Assembly: GCA_943330925.2 (NCBI GenBank)
Contig: CALQJP020000138.1
Span: 1 to 6,696 of the forward strand
Length of the DNA: 6,696 bases
Direction of reading: 5' to 3'
Source of the DNA: Chryseobacterium gleum
GTDB taxonomy: Bacteria > Bacteroidota > Bacteroidia > Flavobacteriales_D > Sanyastnellaceae
In this document: piece by piece, positions 1 through 5,360 of the stretch
How the letters are laid out: the number at the start of each line of letters is the position of its first letter
How positions within the stretch are numbered: position 1 is the stretch's first letter
Position numbers and translations under genes: made by a program
Notes under the pieces: generated by a model
Seen by the model: only the letters and a program-made list of their open reading frames with translations
Databases searched by the model: none
What the model was told of the DNA's origin: nothing

Positions 1-591
1 TATCGCGCTTGTACCTGGGTAGGTTCTACACTCAGCACAGCCACTGCGCTGAGCGATTTGGATAACGGCGGCAATGCGATGCTCACACCTGAGCAAGGTC
101 TTATTCCGAACACCTGCCGTATTCGCTTGCGTGTGGCGAAGCCTTATGCCAAGGCCAACCCAAGCGGTGGAGCGCAGGATGCAGAGGGTGCGCTCAACGG
201 ATGGAGAAACCTGTATCGCTTCTCAACAGAGGGCATTGCAGCAGTAACCAACAGCAGCGAAACCTTGGCAAACGAGCTCGACAACATCAACGTTGTTCCG
301 AACCCGTACTACGCGTTCAGCAGCTATGAAACGAACAAGCTCGACAACCGCGTGAAGGTTACCAACCTACCTGAGGTATGCACAGTGAGCATCTACGATC
401 TGAACGGCACACGCATTCGTCAGTTCAAGAAAGGTGACCCAACCACCTCACTCGATTGGGATTTGAAGAACGACAAAGGAATTCCGATCGCGAGTGGTGT
501 ATACATACTTCACATCGAAGTGCCCGGCATCGGCGAGCGCATACTCAAGTGGTTTGGCGTGATGAGGCCAGTGGATTTGGATAATTTCTAG
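1..591 (+). CDS. C-terminal end of a T9SS-sorted secreted or surface protein (5' end outside window)
   Basis: The frame is open from base 1 to the TAG at 589-591, giving 196 residues with no real start, so this is the end of a longer gene. The last ~100 residues look like a type IX secretion C-terminal domain with a FlgD-like Ig fold. It begins with NVVPNPYYAF, continues through VKVTNLPEVCTVSIYDLNG and SLDWDLKNDKGIPIASGVY, and ends IGERILKWFGVMRPVDLDNF. In the family such domains direct export across the outer membrane and surface anchoring or release. The closing FGVMRPVDLDNF is unlike the usual short basic ending of these signals. I recall similar tails on very large Bacteroidota surface proteins, but cannot verify this here. 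The segment before the domain (residues 20-95) shows no motif I recognise. The protein's function is unknown. It converges on the YihY-type gene. Confidence 0.8.
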   Translation, partial: YRACTWVGSTLSTATALSDLDNGGNAMLTPEQGLIPNTCRIRLRVAKPYAKANPSGGAQDAEGALNGWRNLYRFSTEGIAAVTNSSETLANELDNINVVPNPYYAFSSYETNKLDNRVKVTNLPEVCTVSIYDLNGTRIRQFKKGDPTTSLDWDLKNDKGIPIASGVYILHIEVPGIGERILKWFGVMRPVDLDNF

Positions 592-699
592 GCAATAGGT
601 GTTAGGTAATAGGGGATAGGTATCAGGTGTTAGGTATTAGGTGGTTGATAAGCCATTTCTCATTCACCTAATACCTGATACCTATTCACCTATTGCCTA
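589..699. terminator. Bidirectional terminator-like long imperfect hairpin between convergent genes
   Basis: The outer arms 589-601 (TAGGCAATAGGTG) and 687-699 are perfect 13-bp reverse complements. Inner arms 616-628/673-685 (13 bp) and 636-643/665-672 (8 bp) also pair perfectly. A 7-nt bulge lies at 629-635, an unpaired stretch at 602-615, and the loop is 644-664. The first three bases of each outer arm are the TAG stop codons of the two converging genes. The position suggests termination or 3'-end protection for both transcripts. There is no clean U-tract, so intrinsic termination is an inference. Confidence 0.6.
597..645 (+). repeat. 7-bp tandem repeat array, consensus AGGTRTT (7 units)
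   Basis: Seven consecutive 7-bp units start at 597, 604, 611, 618, 625, 632 and 639: AGGTGTT, AGGTAAT, AGGGGAT, AGGTATC, AGGTGTT, AGGTATT, AGGTGGT. Each begins AGG. The array forms most of the left arm of the hairpin between the convergent genes. Confidence 0.8.
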
Positions 700-705
700 T
701 TCCCT
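665..705 (-). repeat. Inverted, shorter copy of the AGGTRTT heptamer array
   Basis: Read on the minus strand this stretch again consists of TAGG-type units: AGGGAAT, AGGCAAT, an 8-bp AGGTGAAT, AGGTATC, AGGTATT and AGGTG. It has one unit fewer than the plus-strand array within the paired part, which accounts for the 7-nt bulge. It covers the last codons and stop of the YihY-type gene, so the repeat reaches into coding sequence. Confidence 0.65.
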
Positions 706-1671
706 AATCGTGTTCTTAATAACCGGCTTTGGCTTGGGCACACTGCGGCGCGCCTTGCGGATACTCACATTGAGGTCGAAGCCGATGAGTACAATGACGC
801 AGTTGATGTTCAACCAAATCAACAACACCATCAGTGTACCGAGTGAGCCATAGAGCTTGTTGTACGTTGCGAAGTTGTTTACGAAGTAGGCAAACGCCAA
901 CGAGGTCACAACGAAGCTCAGCGTGGCCAGTGTTGCTCCCACGTTGAAGAATGTCCAGCGGCGAATGCGCTTGCGAACACCAACGTTGTAGAGCGTGCTT
1001 ATGATTGCATAGACAAGCGTAATCGAAACGGCCCATTTAGCGACGTTCAATATCGGTATGTAGCCTCTGTCGCCAATGATTCCGATTTGATGCAAGTACT
1101 CGAAGATGACACCGCTGAATACAAGCACCACAACGGCAAGCAACATGATAAAGCCGAGCACGAAAATCAAAATGATGCTCGAGATGCGCATAACGAGCGG
1201 GTGGCTCTTATCTTCAAAGTGGTAGCTCTGATTGAATCCGATCAGAATTGCATTGATGCTGTTCGAAGCGTAGTACAACAGCAACACCGTACCAATTGAA
1301 AGCAGTCCGCTGTGCTTCTGGTTGATCAAGTCGTCGAGTGTATCTTCAAACAGACTAAATGTTTCGCCCGGAAAGAATCCGCGTATCGAATCAAAAAGGG
1401 ACTTCTGGAAATCATCGATGGGTATGTACGGAATCAACGTAAGCAAAATGATGATTGCCGGGAAGAAAGCCAGGAAGATGCGAAACGAGATTGCAGAGGC
1501 CCTTGTTGCTAGTTGCCCTTTCACAATCGACTCTGCAAAGAACGAAGAAACAAACCACAGCGACAATCCTTGAAAACCGGGTAGGCGCAGGGTATCGAGA
1601 TAATGCACCGATTTGGCCACCACAGGCATATTGCGCAACTTCGATTTCCAGTTAAAGCTATCTTCAGTCAT
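697..1671 (-). CDS. YihY/BrkB-family integral membrane protein
   Basis: This 324-residue protein matches the YihY/virulence factor BrkB family, whose biochemical function is unsettled (older names: BrkB, or ribonuclease BN by mistake). Family signatures are the N-terminal ATRASAISFRIFLAFFPAII (residues 56-75) and the C-terminal YNKLYGSLGTLMVLLIWLNI (270-289) followed by GFDLN. Hydrophobic stretches at about 60-83, 122-145, 162-190, 205-229, 241-267 and 275-300 suggest six inner-membrane helices. The C-terminal ~20 residues are basic (RKARRSVPKPKP) and probably cytoplasmic. The start is an ATG at 1669-1671, 28 bases after the nadC stop, so it is probably the last gene of the DUF4783-nadC unit. 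A TACTTTTG box just upstream could add its own promoter. The stop lies in the terminator hairpin. Substrate and role are unknown. Confidence 0.88.
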   Translation of the reverse strand: MTEDSFNWKSKLRNMPVVAKSVHYLDTLRLPGFQGLSLWFVSSFFAESIVKGQLATRASAISFRIFLAFFPAIIILLTLIPYIPIDDFQKSLFDSIRGFFPGETFSLFEDTLDDLINQKHSGLLSIGTVLLLYYASNSINAILIGFNQSYHFEDKSHPLVMRISSIILIFVLGFIMLLAVVVLVFSGVIFEYLHQIGIIGDRGYIPILNVAKWAVSITLVYAIISTLYNVGVRKRIRRWTFFNVGATLATLSFVVTSLAFAYFVNNFATYNKLYGSLGTLMVLLIWLNINCVIVLIGFDLNVSIRKARRSVPKPKPVIKNTIRE

Positions 1672-1676
1672 TGCGG

Positions 1677-1684
1677 CAAAAGTA
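1677..1684 (-). promoter_or_regulatory. Candidate -7 element (TACTTTTG) for the YihY-type gene
   Basis: On the minus strand TACTTTTG matches the Bacteroidota -7 consensus TAnnTTTG. Only five bases (CCGCA) separate it from the ATG at 1671. No TTG is found 19 bases upstream, so the -33 half is missing. If used, the transcript would start almost at the ATG, giving a leaderless or near-leaderless message. It lies in the nadC to YihY gap. Confidence 0.4.
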
Positions 1685-1699
1685 GAACGAATAGACGTA

Positions 1700-2560
1700 T
1701 TAAACGGCCTTTAAACTCAGGTCGAGCGATTGAATTTGATGAGTAAGCGCACCCATTGAAACATAGTCGACTCCGGCAAGCGCATACTCGCGAATATTGA
1801 CCTCGGTGATACCGCCTGAAGCCTCCGTTTCAAGCCGGCCATCAATCCATTGCACGGCCTCAGCAATTTGCGCAGGCGTCATGTTGTCGAGCAACACGCG
1901 AAATGCAATTCCGGACTCTACAATTTGCATGACCTCCTTCATGTTTCTCGCTTCAACTTCAACGCGCAATGATTTACCTGTATGGGTCAGGTAGTTTTTC
2001 ACTTGTTGCAAAGCCTGAGGCACGCCGCCGGCAAAGTCGACGTGGTTATCCTTCACCAATATCATATCATACAGGCCAAATCGATGGTTCACACCGCCAC
2101 CAACGCGCACCGCTTCCTTTTCGAAGTATCGGAAACCGGGTGTTGTCTTTCGTGTATCGAGCAACTTGCATTTCGTATCAGCGATGAGCGATTGAATGCG
2201 ATGTGTTTTGGTGGCAATACCACTCATGCGCTGCATAAAGTTGAGCGCGAGGCGCTCGCCAATGGTAATACTGCGCGATGGACCTTCGATGTAAAAAGCG
2301 ACATCACCCGGTTGAATGATCGCACCATCGTGGAGCACGGGTGCAAACGTCAACGCACTGTCAACCTGTGCAAATACTTTTCGGGCCACTTCCATGCCTG
2401 CCAGTATTCCCTCTTGTTTCACCAACAGACGCGCCTTCCCCATTGCATCAGCTGGTATGGTCGACAAGGTTGTGTGGTCACCATCGCCCACATCTTCAGC
2501 GAGTGCGCGGCGAATAAAATCATCGACATCAAAAACGCCGACAGCGGAAGAAACATTCAT
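1700..2560 (-). CDS. nadC: Nicotinate-nucleotide pyrophosphorylase (carboxylating) / quinolinate phosphoribosyltransferase
   Basis: NadC converts quinolinate and phosphoribosyl pyrophosphate into nicotinate mononucleotide, CO2 and pyrophosphate, the step joining de novo quinolinate synthesis to NAD. The 286 residues are a normal full length. An N-terminal open-faced sandwich domain (about 1-110) is followed by the barrel. Visible signatures are GERLALNFMQRMSGIAT (101-117), LLDTRKTTPGFR (133-144), GGGVNHRFGLYDMILVKDNH (154-173), VEVEARN (200-206), LLDNM (223-227), ASGGI (247-251) and VDYVSMGALTH (264-274). Arg137, Lys138, His159, Arg160 and Lys170 sit where family members bind the substrate phosphates and carboxylates. 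The start is the ATG at 2558-2560, with no strong Shine-Dalgarno. It lies 29 bases after the DUF4783 gene. Neither nadA nor nadB is present in the window. Confidence 0.97.
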   Translation of the reverse strand: MNVSSAVGVFDVDDFIRRALAEDVGDGDHTTLSTIPADAMGKARLLVKQEGILAGMEVARKVFAQVDSALTFAPVLHDGAIIQPGDVAFYIEGPSRSITIGERLALNFMQRMSGIATKTHRIQSLIADTKCKLLDTRKTTPGFRYFEKEAVRVGGGVNHRFGLYDMILVKDNHVDFAGGVPQALQQVKNYLTHTGKSLRVEVEARNMKEVMQIVESGIAFRVLLDNMTPAQIAEAVQWIDGRLETEASGGITEVNIREYALAGVDYVSMGALTHQIQSLDLSLKAV

Positions 2561-2589
2561 TCGAGTAGAAGTAAGGAGCAGCCTGTCTA

Positions 2590-2976
2590 TCAGGCCGGTT
2601 CAATTTTGAGTTGCTTGATTTGAAGCACGTTGTTGTTTTTCTTCATGAAAAACGTAACGCGAAATATTCCCTTGGCGGTGGTCAATTCACCGATGCGAAA
2701 CTGATCGTCGAGCTTCGATGTGCCCTGGTGCTTCACGCTGAATGCTTGCGGCGCATTTTGATTGAAAAAACCGGCAAGCATTTGCTCAGCGCGTGCCTTA
2801 TCGAACATGCCGTCATTGCCCGGCAGGGTTAATTCAACCTGCGGCATGAGATGCACAGCGATAGCAGATGCATCGCCCTTTTTCAGTGCGGCACTGACCG
2901 CCGGCGTAATATCGGATTGAGCATTTACAAAACCCGAAATCAAAAGACCAACCAATAGAAAAAAAGCAAATCGCAT
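2590..2976 (-). CDS. Small exported DUF4783-like protein (NTF2-like fold suggested)
   Basis: This 128-residue protein begins with a clear signal peptide, MRFAFFLLVGLLISGFVNA, cleaved before Gln20. The frame could extend to a TTG at 3000, but that adds eight polar residues before the signal peptide, so the ATG at 2974-2976 is preferred. The mature part has a helix (SDITPAVSAALKKGDASAIA) and a second helix ending in AEQMLAGFFNQN. Beta-strand segments follow: FSVKHQGTSK, FRIGELTTAKGIFRVTFFMK and VLQIKQLKIEPA. That order resembles small NTF2-like domains and the Bacteroidota family DUF4783, which I recall beside nadC in related genomes. No catalytic residues can be assigned. It is probably periplasmic. 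It lies 29 bases upstream of nadC and is probably cotranscribed with it. No clear TAnnTTTG promoter is visible upstream. Confidence 0.75.
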   Translation of the reverse strand: MRFAFFLLVGLLISGFVNAQSDITPAVSAALKKGDASAIAVHLMPQVELTLPGNDGMFDKARAEQMLAGFFNQNAPQAFSVKHQGTSKLDDQFRIGELTTAKGIFRVTFFMKKNNNVLQIKQLKIEPA

Positions 2977-2997
2977 ATCCTGTACGTTTTTAGGTTT

Positions 2998-3015
2998 CAA
3001 CGCTTGAAGGCGTTG
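2998..3015 (-). other. Small hairpin in the leader of the DUF4783 gene
   Basis: CAACGC (2998-3003) and GCGTTG (3010-3015) form a perfect 6-bp stem around a 6-nt loop, 22 bases upstream of the preferred ATG. It would lie in the 5' leader if transcription starts upstream. There is no T-run, so it is not a convincing terminator. Confidence 0.35.
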
Positions 3016-3086
3016 GGCCGAAAGACCCTGCTTCGGTTGGCTAACTTAATTCAAAACGATGAATTGTGAGCGAGAAAAGAAAATGG

Positions 3087-3126
3087 GTATAAACAAGAAA
3101 GCCGGCACGCAATGTTGCGGCCGGCT
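3087..3126 (-). terminator. Intrinsic terminator downstream of rpmF
   Basis: The stem pairs 3120-3126 with 3100-3106 (AGCCGGC, perfect 7 bp) and extends through CGCAA/TTGCG (3108-3112/3115-3119), with one bulged base at 3107. Read on the minus strand, the hairpin starts 23 bases after the L32 stop. It is followed by TTTCTTGTTTATA, a moderately T-rich tail. This should end the DUF177-rpmF transcript before the DUF4783 gene. Confidence 0.75.
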
Positions 3127-3149
3127 CTGAAGCTTTTATACCTAGAGGT

Positions 3150-3347
3150 TTAGGCTTTTTCAGCACTTTCCTTCTCTGCGAGCACTTTACCCTTGTAGTA
3201 AAGTTTGCCCTCATACCAATGCGCATGGTGCATCAAGTGAGGCTGACCTGTTGTTGGGCAAGTAGCCACATTAGGAGCTTCAATTTTGTAGTGCGTTCTG
3301 CGCTTCGCCTGGCGGGTTTGCGAGATCCTGTGTTTGGGATGTGCCAT
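3150..3347 (-). CDS. rpmF: 50S ribosomal protein L32
   Basis: This 65-residue protein of the large ribosomal subunit begins with the family's MAHPKHRISQTRQAKRRTHY, a basic rRNA-binding N terminus. It continues through the conserved APNVATCPTTGQPHLMHHAH and WYEGKLYYKGK. Only one cysteine (Cys30) remains of the four that bind zinc in C+ forms of L32, so this is a zinc-independent variant, as I recall for Bacteroidota. The start is the ATG at 3345-3347. The gene follows DUF177 after a 20-base gap and shares its transcript, the usual pairing of yceD with rpmF. The C-terminal tail AEKESAEKA is slightly longer than in E. coli L32. Confidence 0.97.
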   Translation of the reverse strand: MAHPKHRISQTRQAKRRTHYKIEAPNVATCPTTGQPHLMHHAHWYEGKLYYKGKVLAEKESAEKA

Positions 3348-3367
3348 TTTAGTATGGTATTAAATCG

Positions 3368-3910
3368 TTATTCTTCTTCGTCAAAAAATTCATTGTCTTC
3401 CGGGTCTTCGTAGTTCAAATTTTTCAGAGCGGCCCACTGGGTATTGGCTGTTTGATCCACCTTGTATTTGGCCAGATGCTGCAGCACTTGCTGGTTGCAG
3501 TCAGCTTCACTAGCGTGCACCTTTCTCGCCGGTAAGGCTAGGTGTGCATACTCGTAGAAGTACTGGGCCAAATCGATTTCGTGTTCATTCGGACCCAAAA
3601 TCAAAATTTCGTCATCCTGCTCGCTCGTTTCATCGCCAAACTTCACAACCAGTTGTTGCTCGGTTCGGATGGTAAGCGGCAGTGGATCGCCACAATGGTC
3701 GCACTCAGAATGGACCCCACCGCCAAGGCGTGTGTGAATCACAATCATTGTGCTCTGCTTTTCAAGGTCAACCGTCACTTGGAGGTCGGCGCCCTGAATC
3801 TCTGAAAACTCAAACTCCTCAAAGAACTCGTCCGTAAGATGAAACTCGTATTGATGGCTTCCCGCCTTCAAACCAAGGTATGGAATGCGGTATTCCTTTA
3901 ATCTGTTCAC
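3368..3910 (-). CDS. DUF177 / YceD-family protein (23S rRNA accumulation)
   Basis: This 180-residue DUF177 protein belongs to the YceD group, which in other bacteria and plants is needed for normal 23S rRNA accumulation and is encoded next to rpmF. The N terminus RLKEYRIPYLGLKAGSHQYE is typical of Bacteroidota members. A Cys70-x2-Cys73 pair (SECDHCGDPLPL), a later Cys138 and the signature NTQWAALKNL (156-165) fit the family. The tail after residue 167 is very acidic (EDPEDNEFFDEEE). The start is a GTG at 3908-3910. A stop lies in frame 13 bases further upstream with no ATG between, and the next internal ATG (Met55) would remove conserved sequence, so GTG is well supported. Its promoter lies just upstream. 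Confidence 0.92.
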   Translation of the reverse strand: MNRLKEYRIPYLGLKAGSHQYEFHLTDEFFEEFEFSEIQGADLQVTVDLEKQSTMIVIHTRLGGGVHSECDHCGDPLPLTIRTEQQLVVKFGDETSEQDDEILILGPNEHEIDLAQYFYEYAHLALPARKVHASEADCNQQVLQHLAKYKVDQTANTQWAALKNLNYEDPEDNEFFDEEE

Positions 3911-3935
3911 TTCAACCGAATTTCAAAACGGACGG

Positions 3936-3965
3936 CAAAAGTAATTCATTTTTTCATATTTCCAA
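3936..3965 (-). promoter_or_regulatory. Bacteroidota-type promoter for the DUF177-rpmF transcript
   Basis: On the minus strand TTG (3965-3963) is followed by a 19-base spacer and TACTTTTG (3943-3936), matching TTG-N19-TAnnTTTG. Transcription would start near 3929-3932, giving a leader of about 20 nt before the GTG. The -33 region lies in a small inverted repeat, TTTCC-AA-GGAAA (3959-3970), which might be an operator, though this could be chance. Confidence 0.75.
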
Positions 3966-3983
3966 GGAAAAGGATGGGATGAG

Positions 3984-4087
3984 CCGTGAAATGGTGAAAT
4001 AGTGAAGGGGTGAAAGGGTGAGAGGGTGAGAGGGTGAGAGGGTGAAAGGGTGAAAGGGTGAGAGGGTGAAAGGGTGAAAGGGTAAAT
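3984..4087 (+). repeat. 8-bp tandem repeat array, core GGGTGARA, 13 units
   Basis: Thirteen contiguous 8-bp units run from 3984 to 4087. Nine units, 4008-4079, are exact GGGTGAAA or GGGTGAGA; position 7 reads A,G,G,G,A,A,G,A,A along the array. Three degenerate units precede them (CCGTGAAA, TGGTGAAA, TAGTGAAG) and one follows (GGGTAAAT). The 8-bp period is not compatible with a repeated peptide and no gene covers the array. GGG runs every 8 bases make G-quadruplex formation on the plus strand possible. Confidence 0.92.
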
Positions 4088-4111
4088 AGTGCCTAACAGC
4101 CAGTTACCTTT

Positions 4112-4150
4112 TAAAGCCAGGGGCTTCGAAGCCCGCAGGGCTTCACTTTA
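4112..4150. repeat. REP-like palindromic element with two alternative hairpins
   Basis: GGGCTTC-GAAGCCC (4121-4134) is a perfect 14-bp palindrome. Its right half, GAAGCCC (4128-4134), can instead pair with GGGCTTC at 4138-4144 across a GCA loop. The two foldings exclude each other. Flanking TAAAG (4112-4116) and CTTTA (4146-4150) also pair and enclose both. It lies upstream of the predicted fabH start site, so it would act as DNA, not as fabH leader RNA. Confidence 0.65.
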
Positions 4151-4151
4151 G

Positions 4152-4181
4152 GTTCATCCGAGCGCAGCTCGGATATAGAAC
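4152..4181. repeat. Second REP-like hairpin with the same GCA loop
   Basis: ATCCGAGC (4156-4163) and GCTCGGAT (4167-4174) form a perfect 8-bp stem with loop GCA. Outer bases GTTC (4152-4155) and GAAC (4178-4181) pair again across a one-sided ATA bulge. It follows the first palindromic element directly and ends 10 bases before the fabH promoter. Confidence 0.65.
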
Positions 4182-4191
4182 TCCACGCGTA

Positions 4192-4221
4192 TTGCGTATT
4201 TAAAGCGCTTCGTTACATTTG
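4192..4221 (+). promoter_or_regulatory. Bacteroidota-type promoter for fabH-accB-accC
   Basis: TTG (4192-4194), a 19-base spacer and TACATTTG (4214-4221) match TTG-N19-TAnnTTTG exactly, with the same spacing as the divergent DUF177 promoter. The -33 box lies in a direct repeat of GCGTATT (4187-4193 and 4194-4200). Transcription would start near 4227, about 24 bases before the fabH ATG. Confidence 0.78.
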
Positions 4222-4250
4222 CCCGCATTTCTAATCGTTTAAACCGACCT

Positions 4251-5252
4251 ATGCCAAAACCAACTGCAGCCATAACAGCCGTTCACGGCTACCTCCCACC
4301 CGACCTGCTCACCAATTTCGATTTAGAGAAAATGGTCGACACCACCGACGAGTGGATCCGCACCCGCACAGGCGTGCAGGAGCGCCACATCTTGAAGGGA
4401 GAGGGTTTGGGCACGAGCGACATGGGAGCGGAGGCTGTAAAAGGACTATTGGCTAAGCGTGGCATTGAGGCTTCGGAAATTGACCTGCTCATCTGCGCAA
4501 CCGTAACCCCCGACCACGTATTCCCCGCAACCGCCAACATCATTTCCGATAAAATCGGCGCTGTAAACGCCTGGAGTTACGACATCAACGCGGCTTGCTC
4601 AGGTTTTCTATATGCACTCACTACCGCATCCCAATTCATAGAAACCGGCAAATACAAGAAAGTAGTGGTTGTAGGTGCCGACAAGATGTCGAGCATCATC
4701 GATTATACCGACCGAGCCACCTGCATCATCTTCGGTGACGGAGCAGGCGCAGTGCTGCTCGAGCCAACTGAAGAGGGCACCGGCATTCTGGACAGCATAC
4801 TCAAGTCCGACGGCAGCGGCCGCCAATACCTGCATCAAAAAGCAGGTGGATCGGTGAAGCCGGCCTCGCACGAAACCGTTGACAATAAAGAACACTTTGT
4901 TTTCCAAGATGGTCAGCCTGTATTCAAGGCCGCTGTAAAAGGCATGGCCGATGTTTCCGCTGAAATCATGGAGAAGAACCACCTCTCGGCCGACGATGTG
5001 GCATGGCTGGTTCCTCACCAGGCCAACTTACGCATCATCGACGCCACTGCCAACCGAATGGGCGTTGGCCCGGAAAAAGTGATGGTCAACATTCAACGCT
5101 ATGGTAACACTACTGCGGGCACTATTCCCTTGTGCCTGTGGGATTGGGAAAAGCAATTGAAAAAAGGCGACAATATCATATTAGCAGCCTTCGGAGGTGG
5201 TTTCACCTGGGGGGCCGTTTATGTGAAATGGGCTTACAATACCCCTGCATAA
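4251..5252 (+). CDS. fabH: 3-oxoacyl-ACP synthase III (KAS III)
   Basis: FabH starts fatty-acid synthesis by condensing an acyl-CoA primer with malonyl-ACP to give a 3-oxoacyl-ACP and CO2. The 333 residues are a normal length. The catalytic triad is visible: Cys116 in DINAACSGFLYAL, His256 in VPHQANLRI and Asn286 in RYGNTTAGTIPL. The N-terminal TTDEWIRTRTGVQERH (31-46), with the conserved Trp and Arg of the CoA-binding region, and the C-terminal LAAFGGGFTWGAVYVKW are also typical. The ATG at 4251 is preceded by a matching promoter and no strong Shine-Dalgarno. Primer preference (acetyl-CoA or branched acyl-CoA) cannot be read reliably. Its neighbours accB and accC make the malonyl-CoA it ultimately consumes. 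plsX, often near rpmF and fabH elsewhere, is absent. Confidence 0.97.
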   Translation: MPKPTAAITAVHGYLPPDLLTNFDLEKMVDTTDEWIRTRTGVQERHILKGEGLGTSDMGAEAVKGLLAKRGIEASEIDLLICATVTPDHVFPATANIISDKIGAVNAWSYDINAACSGFLYALTTASQFIETGKYKKVVVVGADKMSSIIDYTDRATCIIFGDGAGAVLLEPTEEGTGILDSILKSDGSGRQYLHQKAGGSVKPASHETVDNKEHFVFQDGQPVFKAAVKGMADVSAEIMEKNHLSADDVAWLVPHQANLRIIDATANRMGVGPEKVMVNIQRYGNTTAGTIPLCLWDWEKQLKKGDNIILAAFGGGFTWGAVYVKWAYNTPA

Positions 5253-5271
5253 TCAATCAACTTAAAACGTT

Positions 5272-5279
5272 TAACTTTG
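5272..5279 (+). promoter_or_regulatory. Candidate internal -7 element (TAACTTTG) before accB
   Basis: TAACTTTG matches TAnnTTTG in the fabH-accB gap, but no TTG lies at the expected -33 distance. If active, the transcript would start near 5286, leaving a leader of about 75 nt before the ATG at 5361. This would allow accB-accC expression independent of fabH. Confidence 0.35.
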
Positions 5280-5360
5280 GCAAAGACAAACAAAACCAAA
5301 ACACCGGCTGCCTCTGCACCTAACGCAGAAGAGACGGCGTTTATAAATGAAAATCAGGAC

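Noticed and set aside
1982..2623. 213-codon plus-strand reading frame opposite nadC
   Set aside because: It is antisense to a clearly conserved full-length nadC and runs into the neighbouring gene; the translation shows no recognisable domain.
3041..3226. Small minus-strand reading frame overlapping the end of rpmF and its terminator
   Set aside because: It runs out of frame through the L32 coding sequence and across the terminator hairpin; it has no family resemblance and low-complexity basic sequence.
3984..4087. CRISPR-like repeat array
   Set aside because: Units are 8 bp and directly adjacent with no unique spacers; no cas genes are present. It is a simple tandem repeat.
4112..4181. Riboswitch or attenuator controlling fabH
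   Set aside because: The hairpins lie upstream of the predicted -33/-7 promoter, so they should not be in the fabH transcript.
5250..5360. FabH-AccB fusion by stop-codon read-through
   Set aside because: The frame is open across the gap, but over only 36 codons this is easily due to chance, and both proteins are complete separate family members.
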